Assembly (NCBI GenBank): GCA_015065175.1
Contig: SVQV01000003.1
Location: forward strand, 1-49,983
Length of the DNA: 49,983 nucleotides
Reading direction: 5' to 3'
Source of the DNA: Oscillospiraceae bacterium
GTDB taxonomy: Bacteria > Bacillota > Clostridia > Oscillospirales > CAG-272
Each line of letters starts with the position of its first letter. Position 1 is the stretch's first letter. Both the position numbers and the translations under genes were made by a program. Under the pieces are notes generated by a model. It ran no database searches. It saw only the letters and a program-made list of their open reading frames with translations, and was not told where the DNA came from. This document shows positions 19,285-28,124 of the stretch, piece by piece.

Positions 19285-19788
19285 ATGGCAAAAATGATTG
19301 AAGCAGCTGAGCTTGAGCTTCAGGAAAAGCTCGTTGCATTAAACCGTGTTTCCAAAACCGTTAAGGGTGGTCGTATCGCACGTTTCGCTGCTATTATGGT
19401 AGTAGGTGACGGAAACGGTCATGTAGGCTACGGTTTAGGAAAGGCAGCCGAGGTTCCGGACGCGATCCGCAAGGGAATCGAGGATGCTAAGAAAAATATG
19501 ATAGAAGTATCGTTGAACGGTTCTACAATTCCTCACGAGATCACAGGAATCTACGGCGCAGGTAAGGTTCTTCTGAAGCCTGCCGCACCCGGTACAGGTA
19601 TTATCGCAGGTGGCGCGGTTCGTTCTATTCTCGAGCTTGCAGGCGTTAAGAACATTCGTGCAAAGTGCTTGCGCTCCAACAACCCCATAAACGTTGTTAA
19701 GGCAACATTTGAGGGCTTGAAGGCGCTCCGCACTGCAGAGCAGGTTGCTGCTTTGCGCGGAATCAGCGTTGAAGATTTGAAGGGCTGA
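19285..19788 (+). CDS. rpsE: 30S ribosomal protein S5
   Basis: [53 protein letters not shown] at 19285 with AAGGAG SD. Confidence 0.98.
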   Translation: MAKMIEAAELELQEKLVALNRVSKTVKGGRIARFAAIMVVGDGNGHVGYGLGKAAEVPDAIRKGIEDAKKNMIEVSLNGSTIPHEITGIYGAGKVLLKPAAPGTGIIAGGAVRSILELAGVKNIRAKCLRSNNPINVVKATFEGLKALRTAEQVAALRGISVEDLKG

Positions 19789-19801
19789 GGAGGATTTGAA
19801 G

Positions 19802-19981
19802 ATGGAAAAGGTTAAAATTACACTTGTAAAGAGCCTCATCGGAGCAATCCCGAATCAGAAGGCAACCGCCGCTACTCTCGGTTTCAGAAAGATCGGCGAT
19901 TCTATCATTCTTAACAAGGATAAGTCGGTTGAGGGTAAGATCACCGTAATCAAGCATCTTGTTAAGGTTGAAACCATATAA
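19802..19981 (+). CDS. rpmD: 50S ribosomal protein L30
   Basis: MEKVKITLVKSLIGAIPNQKATAATLGFRKIGDSIILNKDKSVEGKITVIKHLVKVE; preceded by GAGGAGG. Confidence 0.95.
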   Translation: MEKVKITLVKSLIGAIPNQKATAATLGFRKIGDSIILNKDKSVEGKITVIKHLVKVETI

Positions 19982-20009
19982 GCGAATTATAAAATAAGGA
20001 GGATTACCT

Positions 20010-20450
20010 ATGAAGCTCCATGAACTTTCACCTGCTGAGGGTTCTGCAAAGGCGAATTACCGCAAAGGCAGAGGCCCCGCTTCCGGTAACGGAAAAACCG
20101 CAGGAAAAGGTCACAAGGGACAGAATGCTCGTTCAGGCGGCGGCGTAAAGCCCGGATTTGAAGGAGGACAGCTTCCTTTGTACAGAAGAAATCCTAAAAG
20201 AGGATTTTTCAACAAGTTTGGCAAGCAGTATGCTATTGTCAATGTTGAGTGTTTGAATAAATTTGAAGACGGCGCAGTAGTTGATGCAGCGGCACTTCTC
20301 GAGATGGGCGTTGTAAGCTGTGCTTGCGACGGAATCAAGGTTCTCGGTAATGGCGAGCTTACTAAAAAACTCACTGTAAAAGCAAAAGTCTTTTCGGAAA
20401 CAGCGAAGGGAAAGATAGAGGCATTGGGTGGAAAGACTGAGGTGGTATAA
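20010..20450 (+). CDS. rplO: 50S ribosomal protein L15
   Basis: [66 protein letters not shown]. Confidence 0.97.
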   Translation: MKLHELSPAEGSAKANYRKGRGPASGNGKTAGKGHKGQNARSGGGVKPGFEGGQLPLYRRNPKRGFFNKFGKQYAIVNVECLNKFEDGAVVDAAALLEMGVVSCACDGIKVLGNGELTKKLTVKAKVFSETAKGKIEALGGKTEVV

Positions 20451-21830
20451 ATGCTTCAGACTTTGAGAAATGCTTGGAAACTTCCCGACGTAAGAAGAAA
20501 GCTTATTTATGTAATAGTTATTCTTCTTTTGTACCGTATAGGAACAGTAATTCCTGTACCGTATATCAATGCGACAAACTTCGACGCAACCTTCGGTGAC
20601 ACCATATTCGCATATATGGATACCCTTTCGGGCGGTTCGCTTAGTAGCGCTACCTTGTTTGCACTCGGTATTTCGCCTTACATTACGGCGTCTATCGTTA
20701 TGCAGCTTTTAGCTGTTGCTATTCCCGCTCTTGAAAGACTCTCTAAAGAGGGCGAAGAGGGCAAGAAGAAAATCAATAACATTACAAGATACGTTACAGT
20801 CGCTCTTGCGATAATAACCGCTATCGGTTATTATATGCTCCTTGCTAATAACGGAATGCTTATCAAGGGCGCAGCTAAGGGTGAAAGCAGCTATTGGTTC
20901 CTGTATGCTGTTGTTATTGTAGTTGCATTCTGCGCCGGTGCCGCACTCGTAATGTGGCTCGGCGAGAAGATTAACGAGAACGGTATTGGTAACGGTATCT
21001 CTTTGATACTCTTTGCTAATATTATTCAGAGTCTTCCTTCTGTATTCATCAGATTGTATGAGACAGCGGTTGCCGGCTTCGGTCAGAGCGCAGGTCTCGG
21101 AATTCTCGGATTAGTGCTTGCACTTCTCGTTATATGCGCGCTCCTCGCTATGACTGTTTTCGACGTGTTCGTAACAGGCAGTGAGCGCAGAATTCCCGTA
21201 CAGTATGCAAAGAGAGTTGTCGGTCGTAAGATGTACGGCGGACAGAACTCCAATCTCCCCATTCAGCTTAATATGTCGGGCGTTATGCCTGTCATCTTTG
21301 CTTCCTCTATCATTTCGTTGCCCGCAACTATTATGACTCTTTGCGGTGTAACTGCTAAAAGCAAAGGCTTCTGGGGCGGCTTCTACAGATTTATGTCCCC
21401 CACAGGTTGGTTCTATCCTGTAATACTTGTGGTGCTCATTATCGCATTTGCATATTTCTATATCACAATATCCTTCAATCCCGTTGAGGTTTCTAACAAC
21501 CTTAAGAAGAACGGCGGTATGATACCCGGTATCAGACAGGGCAGACCGACAGCGGAATATATTGCGAAGATACTTTCTAAGATCACGCTCCTCGGAGCAC
21601 TCTTCCTCAGCATCATCGCAGTGCTTCCCACTATCGCAAATCCCCTTGTTCTCACACCTATCCTTACTGCTATCTGGGGCGAAGGAAACACAGCTCTTGT
21701 TCAGACGCTCGCTTCGAGCCTTACCTTCGGCGGTACGTCAATTCTTATCGTTATAGGTGTTGCCCTTGAAACAGCGCGTGAGCTTGAAGCACAGCTTACT
21801 ATGCGTAATTACAAAGGCTTCTTGTCTTAA
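20451..21830 (+). CDS. secY: Preprotein translocase subunit SecY
   Basis: 459 aa polytopic; SGGSLSSATLFALGISPYITASIVMQLL...ENGIGNGISLILFANI...GIRQGRPTAEYI. Confidence 0.98.
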   Translation: MLQTLRNAWKLPDVRRKLIYVIVILLLYRIGTVIPVPYINATNFDATFGDTIFAYMDTLSGGSLSSATLFALGISPYITASIVMQLLAVAIPALERLSKEGEEGKKKINNITRYVTVALAIITAIGYYMLLANNGMLIKGAAKGESSYWFLYAVVIVVAFCAGAALVMWLGEKINENGIGNGISLILFANIIQSLPSVFIRLYETAVAGFGQSAGLGILGLVLALLVICALLAMTVFDVFVTGSERRIPVQYAKRVVGRKMYGGQNSNLPIQLNMSGVMPVIFASSIISLPATIMTLCGVTAKSKGFWGGFYRFMSPTGWFYPVILVVLIIAFAYFYITISFNPVEVSNNLKKNGGMIPGIRQGRPTAEYIAKILSKITLLGALFLSIIAVLPTIANPLVLTPILTAIWGEGNTALVQTLASSLTFGGTSILIVIGVALETARELEAQLTMRNYKGFLS

Positions 21831-21851
21831 TTGCGTAGAGGAGAAAACAAT

Positions 21852-22487
21852 ATGAAGATAATATTTCTTGGAGCTCCCGGCGCAGGTAAAGGAACGCAGG
21901 CGGAGATCGTATCCGAGAGATTGGGTGTTCCTACTATCTCGACCGGTGCGATAATCCGCGCGGCGGTAAAGTCCGGTACCGAAATGGGTACGAAGGCAAA
22001 GAAATTTATCGATGCGGGACAGCTCGTGCCCGATGATGTCGTAATAGGTATCATAAGCGAGCGCTTGTCCTGTGAGGATTGCCGTAACGGATATATCCTT
22101 GACGGCTTTCCCCGCACTGTTCCGCAGGCGGAAGCCCTTGATAAAATGGGTGTTACTCTCGATGCTGTCGTTAGCTTAGAGGTTTCTGACGAAACTATCG
22201 TAAAGAGAATGAGCGGACGTCGTGTATGTGATAAATGCGGCGCATCTTATCACGTAGACCACAATCCTTCCGAGGACGGTGTTAATTGTGACAAATGTCA
22301 CACTCCGCTTTCTCTCAGACGTGACGACGCTCCCGAAGTTGTGAAAAATCGCCTCGAGGTATATCACAGTACCACTGAGCCGCTTAAGAGCTATTATGCC
22401 GAAAAGGGTATATTAAAGCTCGTATCAGGTCAGGAAAAAATAGAGGACACAACAGCTCTTACTTTATCTGTACTCGGAGTTAATTAA
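21852..22487 (+). CDS. adk: Adenylate kinase
   Basis: MKIIFLGAPGAGKGTQAE, LDGFPRTVPQAE, CDKCGASYH...CDKCHTPL zinc LID domain. Confidence 0.97.
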   Translation: MKIIFLGAPGAGKGTQAEIVSERLGVPTISTGAIIRAAVKSGTEMGTKAKKFIDAGQLVPDDVVIGIISERLSCEDCRNGYILDGFPRTVPQAEALDKMGVTLDAVVSLEVSDETIVKRMSGRRVCDKCGASYHVDHNPSEDGVNCDKCHTPLSLRRDDAPEVVKNRLEVYHSTTEPLKSYYAEKGILKLVSGQEKIEDTTALTLSVLGVN

Positions 22488-23239
22488 TGATAAGATTAAA
22501 AAATTCAGAACAGATAGAGCTTATGAAAATAGCCGGTAGGATAACAGGCGAGGCGCTCTTAGTCGCTGAAGAGGCTGTTCGCGAGGGCATCTCCACGTGG
22601 GAGCTTGACCGAATTATAAGAGCCTATATCGAAAAATGCGGTGCCAAGCCTACATTCCTCGGTTACGGCGGATTCCCCGGAAGCGCCTGCATAAGCGTAA
22701 ATGAAGAGGTAATACACGGTATTCCTTCTAAGAAGAAAATACTTCGTGAAGGCGATATCGTAAAGGTGGATGTCGGAGCCTGTTACCGAGGATATAACGG
22801 TGACAGCGCACGAACCTTCCCTGTAGGAAAAATAAGCGATGAAGCCACAAGGCTCATAGAGGTTACAAAGCAAAGCTTCTTTGAAGCGGTCAAGCATGCT
22901 CTGGTCGGAAATCGCATAGGCGATATAGGCTCAGCAGTTCAGGACTGCGCGGAGGCTGCGGGATATTCCGTAGTGCGCAAGTATGTCGGACACGGCGTAG
23001 GCGCAGAGCTTCACGAGGACCCCGAGGTTCCCAATTTCGGAACTAAGGGACGGGGAGTTCGTATCTATTCGGGCATGACCTTGGCAATAGAGCCTATGGT
23101 AAATCAGGGAACTGCCGATGTCAATGTTCTTGACAATGGCTGGACAGTTGTAACGGCTGACGGTAAGTTGTCTGCTCACTATGAGCATTCTATAGCTGTT
23201 ACGGATAACGGTCCCTTATTGCTTACCGATGTAAAGTAA
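22487..23239 (+). CDS. map: Methionine aminopeptidase type I
   Basis: MIRLKNSEQIELMKIAGRITGEAL...VSVGACY-like metal ligands, YVGHGVGAELHEDPEVPNFG; TAATG overlap with adk. Confidence 0.97.
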   Translation: MIRLKNSEQIELMKIAGRITGEALLVAEEAVREGISTWELDRIIRAYIEKCGAKPTFLGYGGFPGSACISVNEEVIHGIPSKKKILREGDIVKVDVGACYRGYNGDSARTFPVGKISDEATRLIEVTKQSFFEAVKHALVGNRIGDIGSAVQDCAEAAGYSVVRKYVGHGVGAELHEDPEVPNFGTKGRGVRIYSGMTLAIEPMVNQGTADVNVLDNGWTVVTADGKLSAHYEHSIAVTDNGPLLLTDVK

Positions 23240-23286
23240 ATAAAGCACAAAGGTTTATTATCTAACAGAGAACAGGAGTGATTATT

Positions 23287-23508
23287 CTGCCGAAGGACGA
23301 TTTGATTGAATTTGAGGATGGCGAGGTAATCGAAGCATTGCCTAACGCGACCTTCAAAGTAAAGCTTCCTAACGGTCACATCGTGACTGCACACATTTCA
23401 GGAAAGCTTCGTATGAACTATATTAAAATTCTTCCCGGTGATACGGTAACGGTCGAGGTTTCGGTATACGACCTCACTAAAGGACGTATCACATGGAGAA
23501 AAAAGTAA
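23287..23508 (+). CDS. infA: Translation initiation factor IF-1, predicted non-canonical start codon (CTG 23287 or ATT 23284)
   Basis: [72 protein letters not shown]. The ORF-track GTG at 23278 overlaps the only SD (AGGAG 23274-23278). Confidence 0.93.
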   Translation: MPKDDLIEFEDGEVIEALPNATFKVKLPNGHIVTAHISGKLRMNYIKILPGDTVTVEVSVYDLTKGRITWRKK

Positions 23509-23539
23509 AATAAAATTCTGAAAGGAACGGTATACAACA

Positions 23540-23653
23540 ATGAAAGTTAAGCCTTCCGTCAAGAAGATTTGCGAAAAGTGCAAAATCATCAAGAGAAAAG
23601 GCCACGTGATGGTAATCTGCGAAAATCCCAAGCACAAGCAGAAGCAGGGCTGA
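23540..23653 (+). CDS. rpmJ: 50S ribosomal protein L36 (absent from ORF track because of length)
   Basis: Translated by hand: [37 protein letters not shown] (37 aa, CxxC...C...H zinc ribbon). Confidence 0.97.
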   Translation: MKVKPSVKKICEKCKIIKRKGHVMVICENPKHKQKQG

Positions 23654-23719
23654 GGATAAGCAGAAATAAACAATTTGCCGAAAGGCATCAAAACAAAACA
23701 AAAAGGAGTGTAATATCTA

Positions 23720-24088
23720 ATGGCTCGTATAGCTGGTGTTGATATTCCAAACAACAAGCGCGTTGAAATAGCATTGACATACATCTATGGAATCGGCTTG
23801 AAAAGCTCTCGTGATATCCTTGCGAAGACAGGCATTAACCCTGACACACGCGCAAAGGACTTGACCGAGCAGGAAGTCGCAAAGCTCCGTGACGAAATCG
23901 AATCCTCCTACCACGTAGAAGGTGACCTTCGCCGTGAGATTGCGTTCAATATTAAGAGATTGGTTGAAATTAACTGCTATCGCGGTATAAGACACAGAAA
24001 AGGTCTTCCCGTAAGAGGACAGAGAACAAAGACCAACGCAAGAACAAGAAAAGGTCCCGCAAAGACCATAGCAAATAAGAAGAAATAA
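23720..24088 (+). CDS. rpsM: 30S ribosomal protein S13
   Basis: [26 protein letters not shown]...[36 protein letters not shown]. Confidence 0.98.
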   Translation: MARIAGVDIPNNKRVEIALTYIYGIGLKSSRDILAKTGINPDTRAKDLTEQEVAKLRDEIESSYHVEGDLRREIAFNIKRLVEINCYRGIRHRKGLPVRGQRTKTNARTRKGPAKTIANKKK

Positions 24089-24101
24089 GGAGATAGGACA
24101 G

Positions 24102-24497
24102 ATGGCAAACGCACCTAAGAAGGTAATTAAAAAGCGTCGTGAGCGCAAGAACATCGAAAAAGGCTCTGCACATATTCGTTCTACTTTCAATAACACTATC
24201 GTAACCATCACCGATACCGTAGGAAACACAGTTTCTTGGGCATCTGCAGGTGAGCTTGGTTTCAAGGGTTCCAGAAAGTCTACTCCTTTCGCAGCTCAGT
24301 CTGCTGCTGAGCAGGCTGCAAGACTTGCAATCGAGCACGGTATGAAAACCGTAGAAGTTTATGTCAGAGGTCCCGGAGCAGGTAGAGAGTCCGCTATCCG
24401 CGCTCTCCAGACAGCCGGACTTGACATCACCATGATTAAGGACGTAACACCTATTCCTCACAATGGATGCCGTCCGCCCAAACGCCGTCGCGTTTAA
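24102..24497 (+). CDS. rpsK: 30S ribosomal protein S11
   Basis: [19 protein letters not shown]...[18 protein letters not shown]. Confidence 0.98.
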   Translation: MANAPKKVIKKRRERKNIEKGSAHIRSTFNNTIVTITDTVGNTVSWASAGELGFKGSRKSTPFAAQSAAEQAARLAIEHGMKTVEVYVRGPGAGRESAIRALQTAGLDITMIKDVTPIPHNGCRPPKRRRV

Positions 24498-24519
24498 TCA
24501 ATAGGGAGGTAAAGAAAGA

Positions 24520-25146
24520 ATGGCAAGATATACAGGACCAAGCTGCAAGCTCTGCCGCAGAGAAGGAACAAAGCTCTTTCTTAAGGGAGAACGTTGCACA
24601 TCAGGTAAGTGCGCTATAGAGCGCAGAAGCACAGCTCCCGGTCAGCACGGTGCAGCTCGTAAAAAGGTTGAAGAATACGGAAGACAGCTTCGTGAAAAGC
24701 AGAAGGCAAGACGCTACTATGGCGTACTCGAGAATCAGTTCGCGAGATATTACGACATGGCAGAAGTTAAAGAGGGTATGACAGGTGAGAACCTCCTTAC
24801 CTTGCTTGAGAGACGTCTTGACAACGTTGTTTACAGAATGGGTATGGCAGAAAGCCGCAAGGAAGCCCGTCAGCTCGTACTTCACGCTCACTTCACATTG
24901 AACGGTAACAAGGTTAATATTCCCTCTATCCTCGTTAAGCCCGGTGATGTTATCGCTGTTAAGGAAAGCAGCCGCGATTCCGCGAAGATCAAGGGACTTG
25001 CTGAAGGCGTTGAAGGAAAGATTAAGCCGAAGTGGCTTGATGTTGATGCTGCAAATCTCAGCGCAAAGGTAGTTAGCCTTCCTGCGAGAGACGATATTGA
25101 CTTTGACTTTGAAGAGCAGCTTATCGTCGAACTTTATTCCAAGTAA
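24520..25146 (+). CDS. rpsD: 30S ribosomal protein S4
   Basis: [26 protein letters not shown]...[45 protein letters not shown]; Cys-containing N-terminus. Confidence 0.98.
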   Translation: MARYTGPSCKLCRREGTKLFLKGERCTSGKCAIERRSTAPGQHGAARKKVEEYGRQLREKQKARRYYGVLENQFARYYDMAEVKEGMTGENLLTLLERRLDNVVYRMGMAESRKEARQLVLHAHFTLNGNKVNIPSILVKPGDVIAVKESSRDSAKIKGLAEGVEGKIKPKWLDVDAANLSAKVVSLPARDDIDFDFEEQLIVELYSK

Positions 25147-25286
25147 TAGTCGCCTCCGATATATTGTGTTTTATATCCGAACGGCTATTACGGCTTAAGT
25201 TCTTATATAGCACAATTTATCAATTTAACCCGCCTTATCCGTATGGATAAGTACCAAAAAAATTGAATTTAGGAGGATTGAAACAG

Positions 25287-26255
25287 ATGTTTGAGAAGCC
25301 GAATATTACAGCTACCGTATTGAGTGAAGACGGCAGTGAGGGCGAGTTCGTTGTAGAACCTCTTGAAAGAGGCTATGGCATCACACTCGGTAACTCTTTG
25401 CGCAGAATTTTGCTCAGTTCACTTCCGGGTTACGCCGCTACAAGCATTAAAATTGACGGCGTAAAGCACGAGATCTCTACAGTTGAGGGCGTAACAGAAG
25501 ACGTTCCCGAAATTGTTTTGAATGTAAAGGGAATTATCGCTAAGCTTCATGTTGACACACCCAAGAGCGTTATTATAGACGTAACAGGTCCTCATGATGT
25601 AAAGGCGGGAGATATCGTTCCCGATGCTGACATTGAGATTTTGAACCCCGATCATCATATCGCTACCTTGGCTGAAGGCTCAAGATTCTTTATGGAGCTT
25701 ACCTTCGACTGCGGAAGAGGATATGTATCTCAGGATAAGAATAAGCAGAATTTTGTTTCCGCTCTCGGTGCAAATGTTAGCGCGCCTATTGGTACTATTT
25801 TCACAGACTCTATATTCACACCTGTTTACAAGGTTGAATACAAGGTAGAGAATACACGTGTCGGCAACATTACCGACTACGATAAGCTCACAATAAGAGT
25901 TCTGACAAACGGTACGATATCCGCGCAGGAAGCAATCTCACATGGCGCCAAGATTCTCAACGAGCATCTCAACCTCTTTGTTAATATGTCTGATGACGCT
26001 AAGAACGCTGTCATTATGATAGAACGCAAGGAAGCGCAGAAGGGAAAAGTTCTTGAGATGACCATTGAGGAACTTGACTTGTCTGTTCGTAGCTTTAACT
26101 GCTTGAAGAGAGCAGGAATAGACAATGTTGAGGATTTGATCAATCATACCGAAGAGGATATGATTAAGGTTAGAAACCTTGGAAGAAAATCGCTTGAAGA
26201 AGTAATTCAGAAGCTTCACTTCTTGGGACTTGAGCTTAAGAAAGTCGAAGAATGA
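25287..26255 (+). CDS. rpoA: DNA-directed RNA polymerase subunit alpha
   Basis: [48 protein letters not shown]...[21 protein letters not shown] at 25287 preceded by GGAGG. Confidence 0.98.
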   Translation: MFEKPNITATVLSEDGSEGEFVVEPLERGYGITLGNSLRRILLSSLPGYAATSIKIDGVKHEISTVEGVTEDVPEIVLNVKGIIAKLHVDTPKSVIIDVTGPHDVKAGDIVPDADIEILNPDHHIATLAEGSRFFMELTFDCGRGYVSQDKNKQNFVSALGANVSAPIGTIFTDSIFTPVYKVEYKVENTRVGNITDYDKLTIRVLTNGTISAQEAISHGAKILNEHLNLFVNMSDDAKNAVIMIERKEAQKGKVLEMTIEELDLSVRSFNCLKRAGIDNVEDLINHTEEDMIKVRNLGRKSLEEVIQKLHFLGLELKKVEE

Positions 26256-26281
26256 TTTAAGTAAAATAGGAGGTAAAGGAA

Positions 26282-26656
26282 ATGCCCGGAACCAGAAAGC
26301 TCGGCAGAACAAGCGCTCACAGAAAATCAATGTTGAGAGGCATGGTTACTTATTTGTTCGAAAACGGACAGATCGAGACAACTCTCACAAGAGCAAAAGA
26401 GCTTCGTGCTGTAGCAGAAGATATGATTACCCTCGCAAAGAAGAACACACTTTCTTCTTACCGTGAGGCTCTTGGATATATCACTAAGGAAGATGTAGCT
26501 AAAAAGCTCTTCGACCAGATCGCTCCTTCTTATGAGAAGAGAGCAGGTGGTTACACCCAGATCTATAAGTTAGGTCCCCGTCGCGGTGACGCAGCTGAAA
26601 TGGCACTCATTAAGCTCGTAAGCGCAGACGAAAAAGAGGAGACCGAAGCAAAATAA
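26282..26656 (+). CDS. rplQ: 50S ribosomal protein L17
   Basis: [38 protein letters not shown]. Confidence 0.97.
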   Translation: MPGTRKLGRTSAHRKSMLRGMVTYLFENGQIETTLTRAKELRAVAEDMITLAKKNTLSSYREALGYITKEDVAKKLFDQIAPSYEKRAGGYTQIYKLGPRRGDAAEMALIKLVSADEKEETEAK

Positions 26657-26680
26657 TTTATGAAATGAAAATTTCATAGG

Positions 26681-26713
26681 AAAAACCGCTCTATTCAGGT
26701 AGAGCGGTTTTTT
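26681..26713. terminator. Terminator of the S10-spc-alpha operon
   Basis: AAAACCGCTCT-attcaggt-AGAGCGGTTTTTTG perfect stem with T-run. Confidence 0.92.
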
Positions 26714-26889
26714 GTGTGTGGAGTGAAAAATATAGGTTCTATAAAAGCTCGTTTTGCAATTTGTATACCCTCCCGTGCGGAAAGCAAAACAACGGTGTCT
26801 CCGGCTGCAATCTCATAGTATTCTCTTAGATGAATAGGAAGAAGTATTCTTCCAAGCTCATCAATTTTTTGTATAATTTTGAATGTCAT
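26695..26889 (-). CDS. AbrB/SpoVT-like (SpoVT-AbrB swapped-hairpin) transcriptional regulator
   Basis: MTFKIIQKIDELGRILLPIHLREYYEIAAGDTVVLLSAREGIQIAKR. Confidence 0.85.
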   Translation of the reverse strand: MTFKIIQKIDELGRILLPIHLREYYEIAAGDTVVLLSAREGIQIAKRAFIEPIFFTPHTKNRST

Positions 26890-27028
26890 TAAATATTCTC
26901 CTTTTTCGTTGTTGGCATATAGACCTATATTTGCTCTGCAAGCTAATTATAGCATGTATATATATGAAAATTTTGTCGAAGTATGTTGCAGAAATTTATA
27001 TTCATTCGATAAAAAACAATAAAAAAAG

Positions 27029-27049
27029 AAGATACCAAAAAGGTATCTT
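27029..27049. terminator. Rho-independent terminator downstream of the XRE gene
   Basis: AAGATACC-aaaaa-GGTATCTT with T-rich flank on the minus strand. Confidence 0.7.
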
Positions 27050-27066
27050 TAAATATATAAAACTGT

Positions 27067-27384
27067 TTATAGGGCTTTGATATATGCATCCAAGATAGCA
27101 ACGGCACCTGCGCGTTGCTTTGGTGTTAATGTGTCTAATTTAGCGGATATTTCATTGTTGAAATGAGGTACTGCGGAAATTTCATCCTTTAATAAAGAGT
27201 CTGCTGACACGCCGAGCGCTTCGACAATCTGAATGAAGACCGTTAAGCTCGGGAGCTTTTGTCCTCTCTCTATTTCTCCGATGTAATAGAAGCCGACATT
27301 GGCAAGCTCTGCCAACTGCTCTTGCGTGAGTTTCTTTTTCAAACGAGCTTCTCTTATTCTCGTTCCTAATGTAGATTGATTCAT
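27067..27384 (-). CDS. XRE-family HTH transcriptional regulator
   Basis: MNQSTLGTRIREARLKKKLTQEQLAELANVGFYYIGEIERGQKLPSLTVFIQIVEALGVSADSLL; SD GGAGG upstream of ATG at 27384 (ORF itself opens at 27423). Confidence 0.9.
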   Translation of the reverse strand: MNQSTLGTRIREARLKKKLTQEQLAELANVGFYYIGEIERGQKLPSLTVFIQIVEALGVSADSLLKDEISAVPHFNNEISAKLDTLTPKQRAGAVAILDAYIKAL

Positions 27385-27698
27385 TATACATCCTCCAAGC
27401 TGATAGCCAATAATTTGTACCAATGTTCTACACCAATATTATAGGGGATTTGTATAAAAATATGAATTGGCTATATAGCAAACATTTGACCGAATAGCCA
27501 ATATAGAAACGCAAAAAATTGGATTTTATACAATGTGTGGGGAATCTATATAAGAGAAAACAGTAAATTTTTGTTTGAAATTTTACATCGCATTTTCGTC
27601 GAGAGCCTTTCTACGTTCAAGGATGACATAAAAAGAAAGGTACGAGGATAAAAATGGTGGAGGAGAGGTTGCCGTAAACTTTTATATGAAAAAATATA

Positions 27699-27727
27699 TT
27701 GAAATAAGAAAAGTAATGTGTTATAAT
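27699..27727 (+). promoter_or_regulatory. Promoter TTGAAA-17-TATAAT with extended -10 (TGTTATAAT) at the head of the repeat array
   Basis: -35 TTGAAA 27699-27704, spacer 17, TATAAT 27722-27727. Confidence 0.6.
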
Positions 27728-28107
27728 TATCGCAGAAAGTCTTGCAAGCAAGCCTTTGGGGCTTCGCCCCTATGCGTGCGTTCGCACGCCTGCGAAATTG
27801 AAACAGTTCGCAAAAATGTCCTTGCAAGCAAACATTTTTGCTCGTGTTATAATGGACGCAGAAAGTCTTGTAAGCAAGCCTTTGGGGCTTCGCCCCTATG
27901 CGTGCGTTCGCACGCCTGCGAAATTGAAGCAGTTCGCAAAAATGTCCTTGCAAGCAAACATTTTTGCTCGTGTTATAATGGACGCAGAAAGTCTTGTAAG
28001 CAAGCCTTTGGGGGCTTCGCCCCTATGCGTGCGTTCCGCACGCCTACGAAATTGAAACAGTTCGCAAAAATGTCCTTGCGAGCAAACATTTTTACTTGTA
28101 TTATAAT
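27718..28107 (+). repeat. Array of three direct repeats (~126, 126, 128 bp) of a palindrome-rich unit, each beginning with GTGTTATAAT, plus partial fourth junction
   Basis: CGCAGAAAGTCTTG(C/T)AAGCAAGCCTTTGGGG... recurs at 27731, 27857 and 27983; units contain GGGGCTTCGCCCC, GCGTGCG-TT-CGCACGC and GCAAAAATGT-N12-ACATTTTTGC. Confidence 0.95.
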
Positions 28108-28124
28108 TAAAAGGAGACAACGTT

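Noticed and set aside
23278-23280. GTG as infA start codon
   Set aside because: Overlaps the SD itself and adds three residues before the conserved IF-1 N-terminus; CTG/ATT downstream fits better
23676-23687. TGCC-GAAA-GGCA mini-hairpin between rpmJ and rpsM
   Set aside because: Only 4 bp; likely to occur by chance
10478-26713. Search for novel gene insertion inside the S10-spc-alpha cluster
   Set aside because: Gene order rpsJ-rplCDWB-rpsS-rplV-rpsC-rplP-rpmC-rpsQ-rplNXE-rpsNH-rplFR-rpsE-rpmD-rplO-secY-adk-map-infA-rpmJ-rpsMKD-rpoA-rplQ is canonical, with no extra coding gene
27718-28107. CRISPR array
   Set aside because: Repeats are contiguous ~126-bp units without unique spacers, only three copies, and no cas genes nearby
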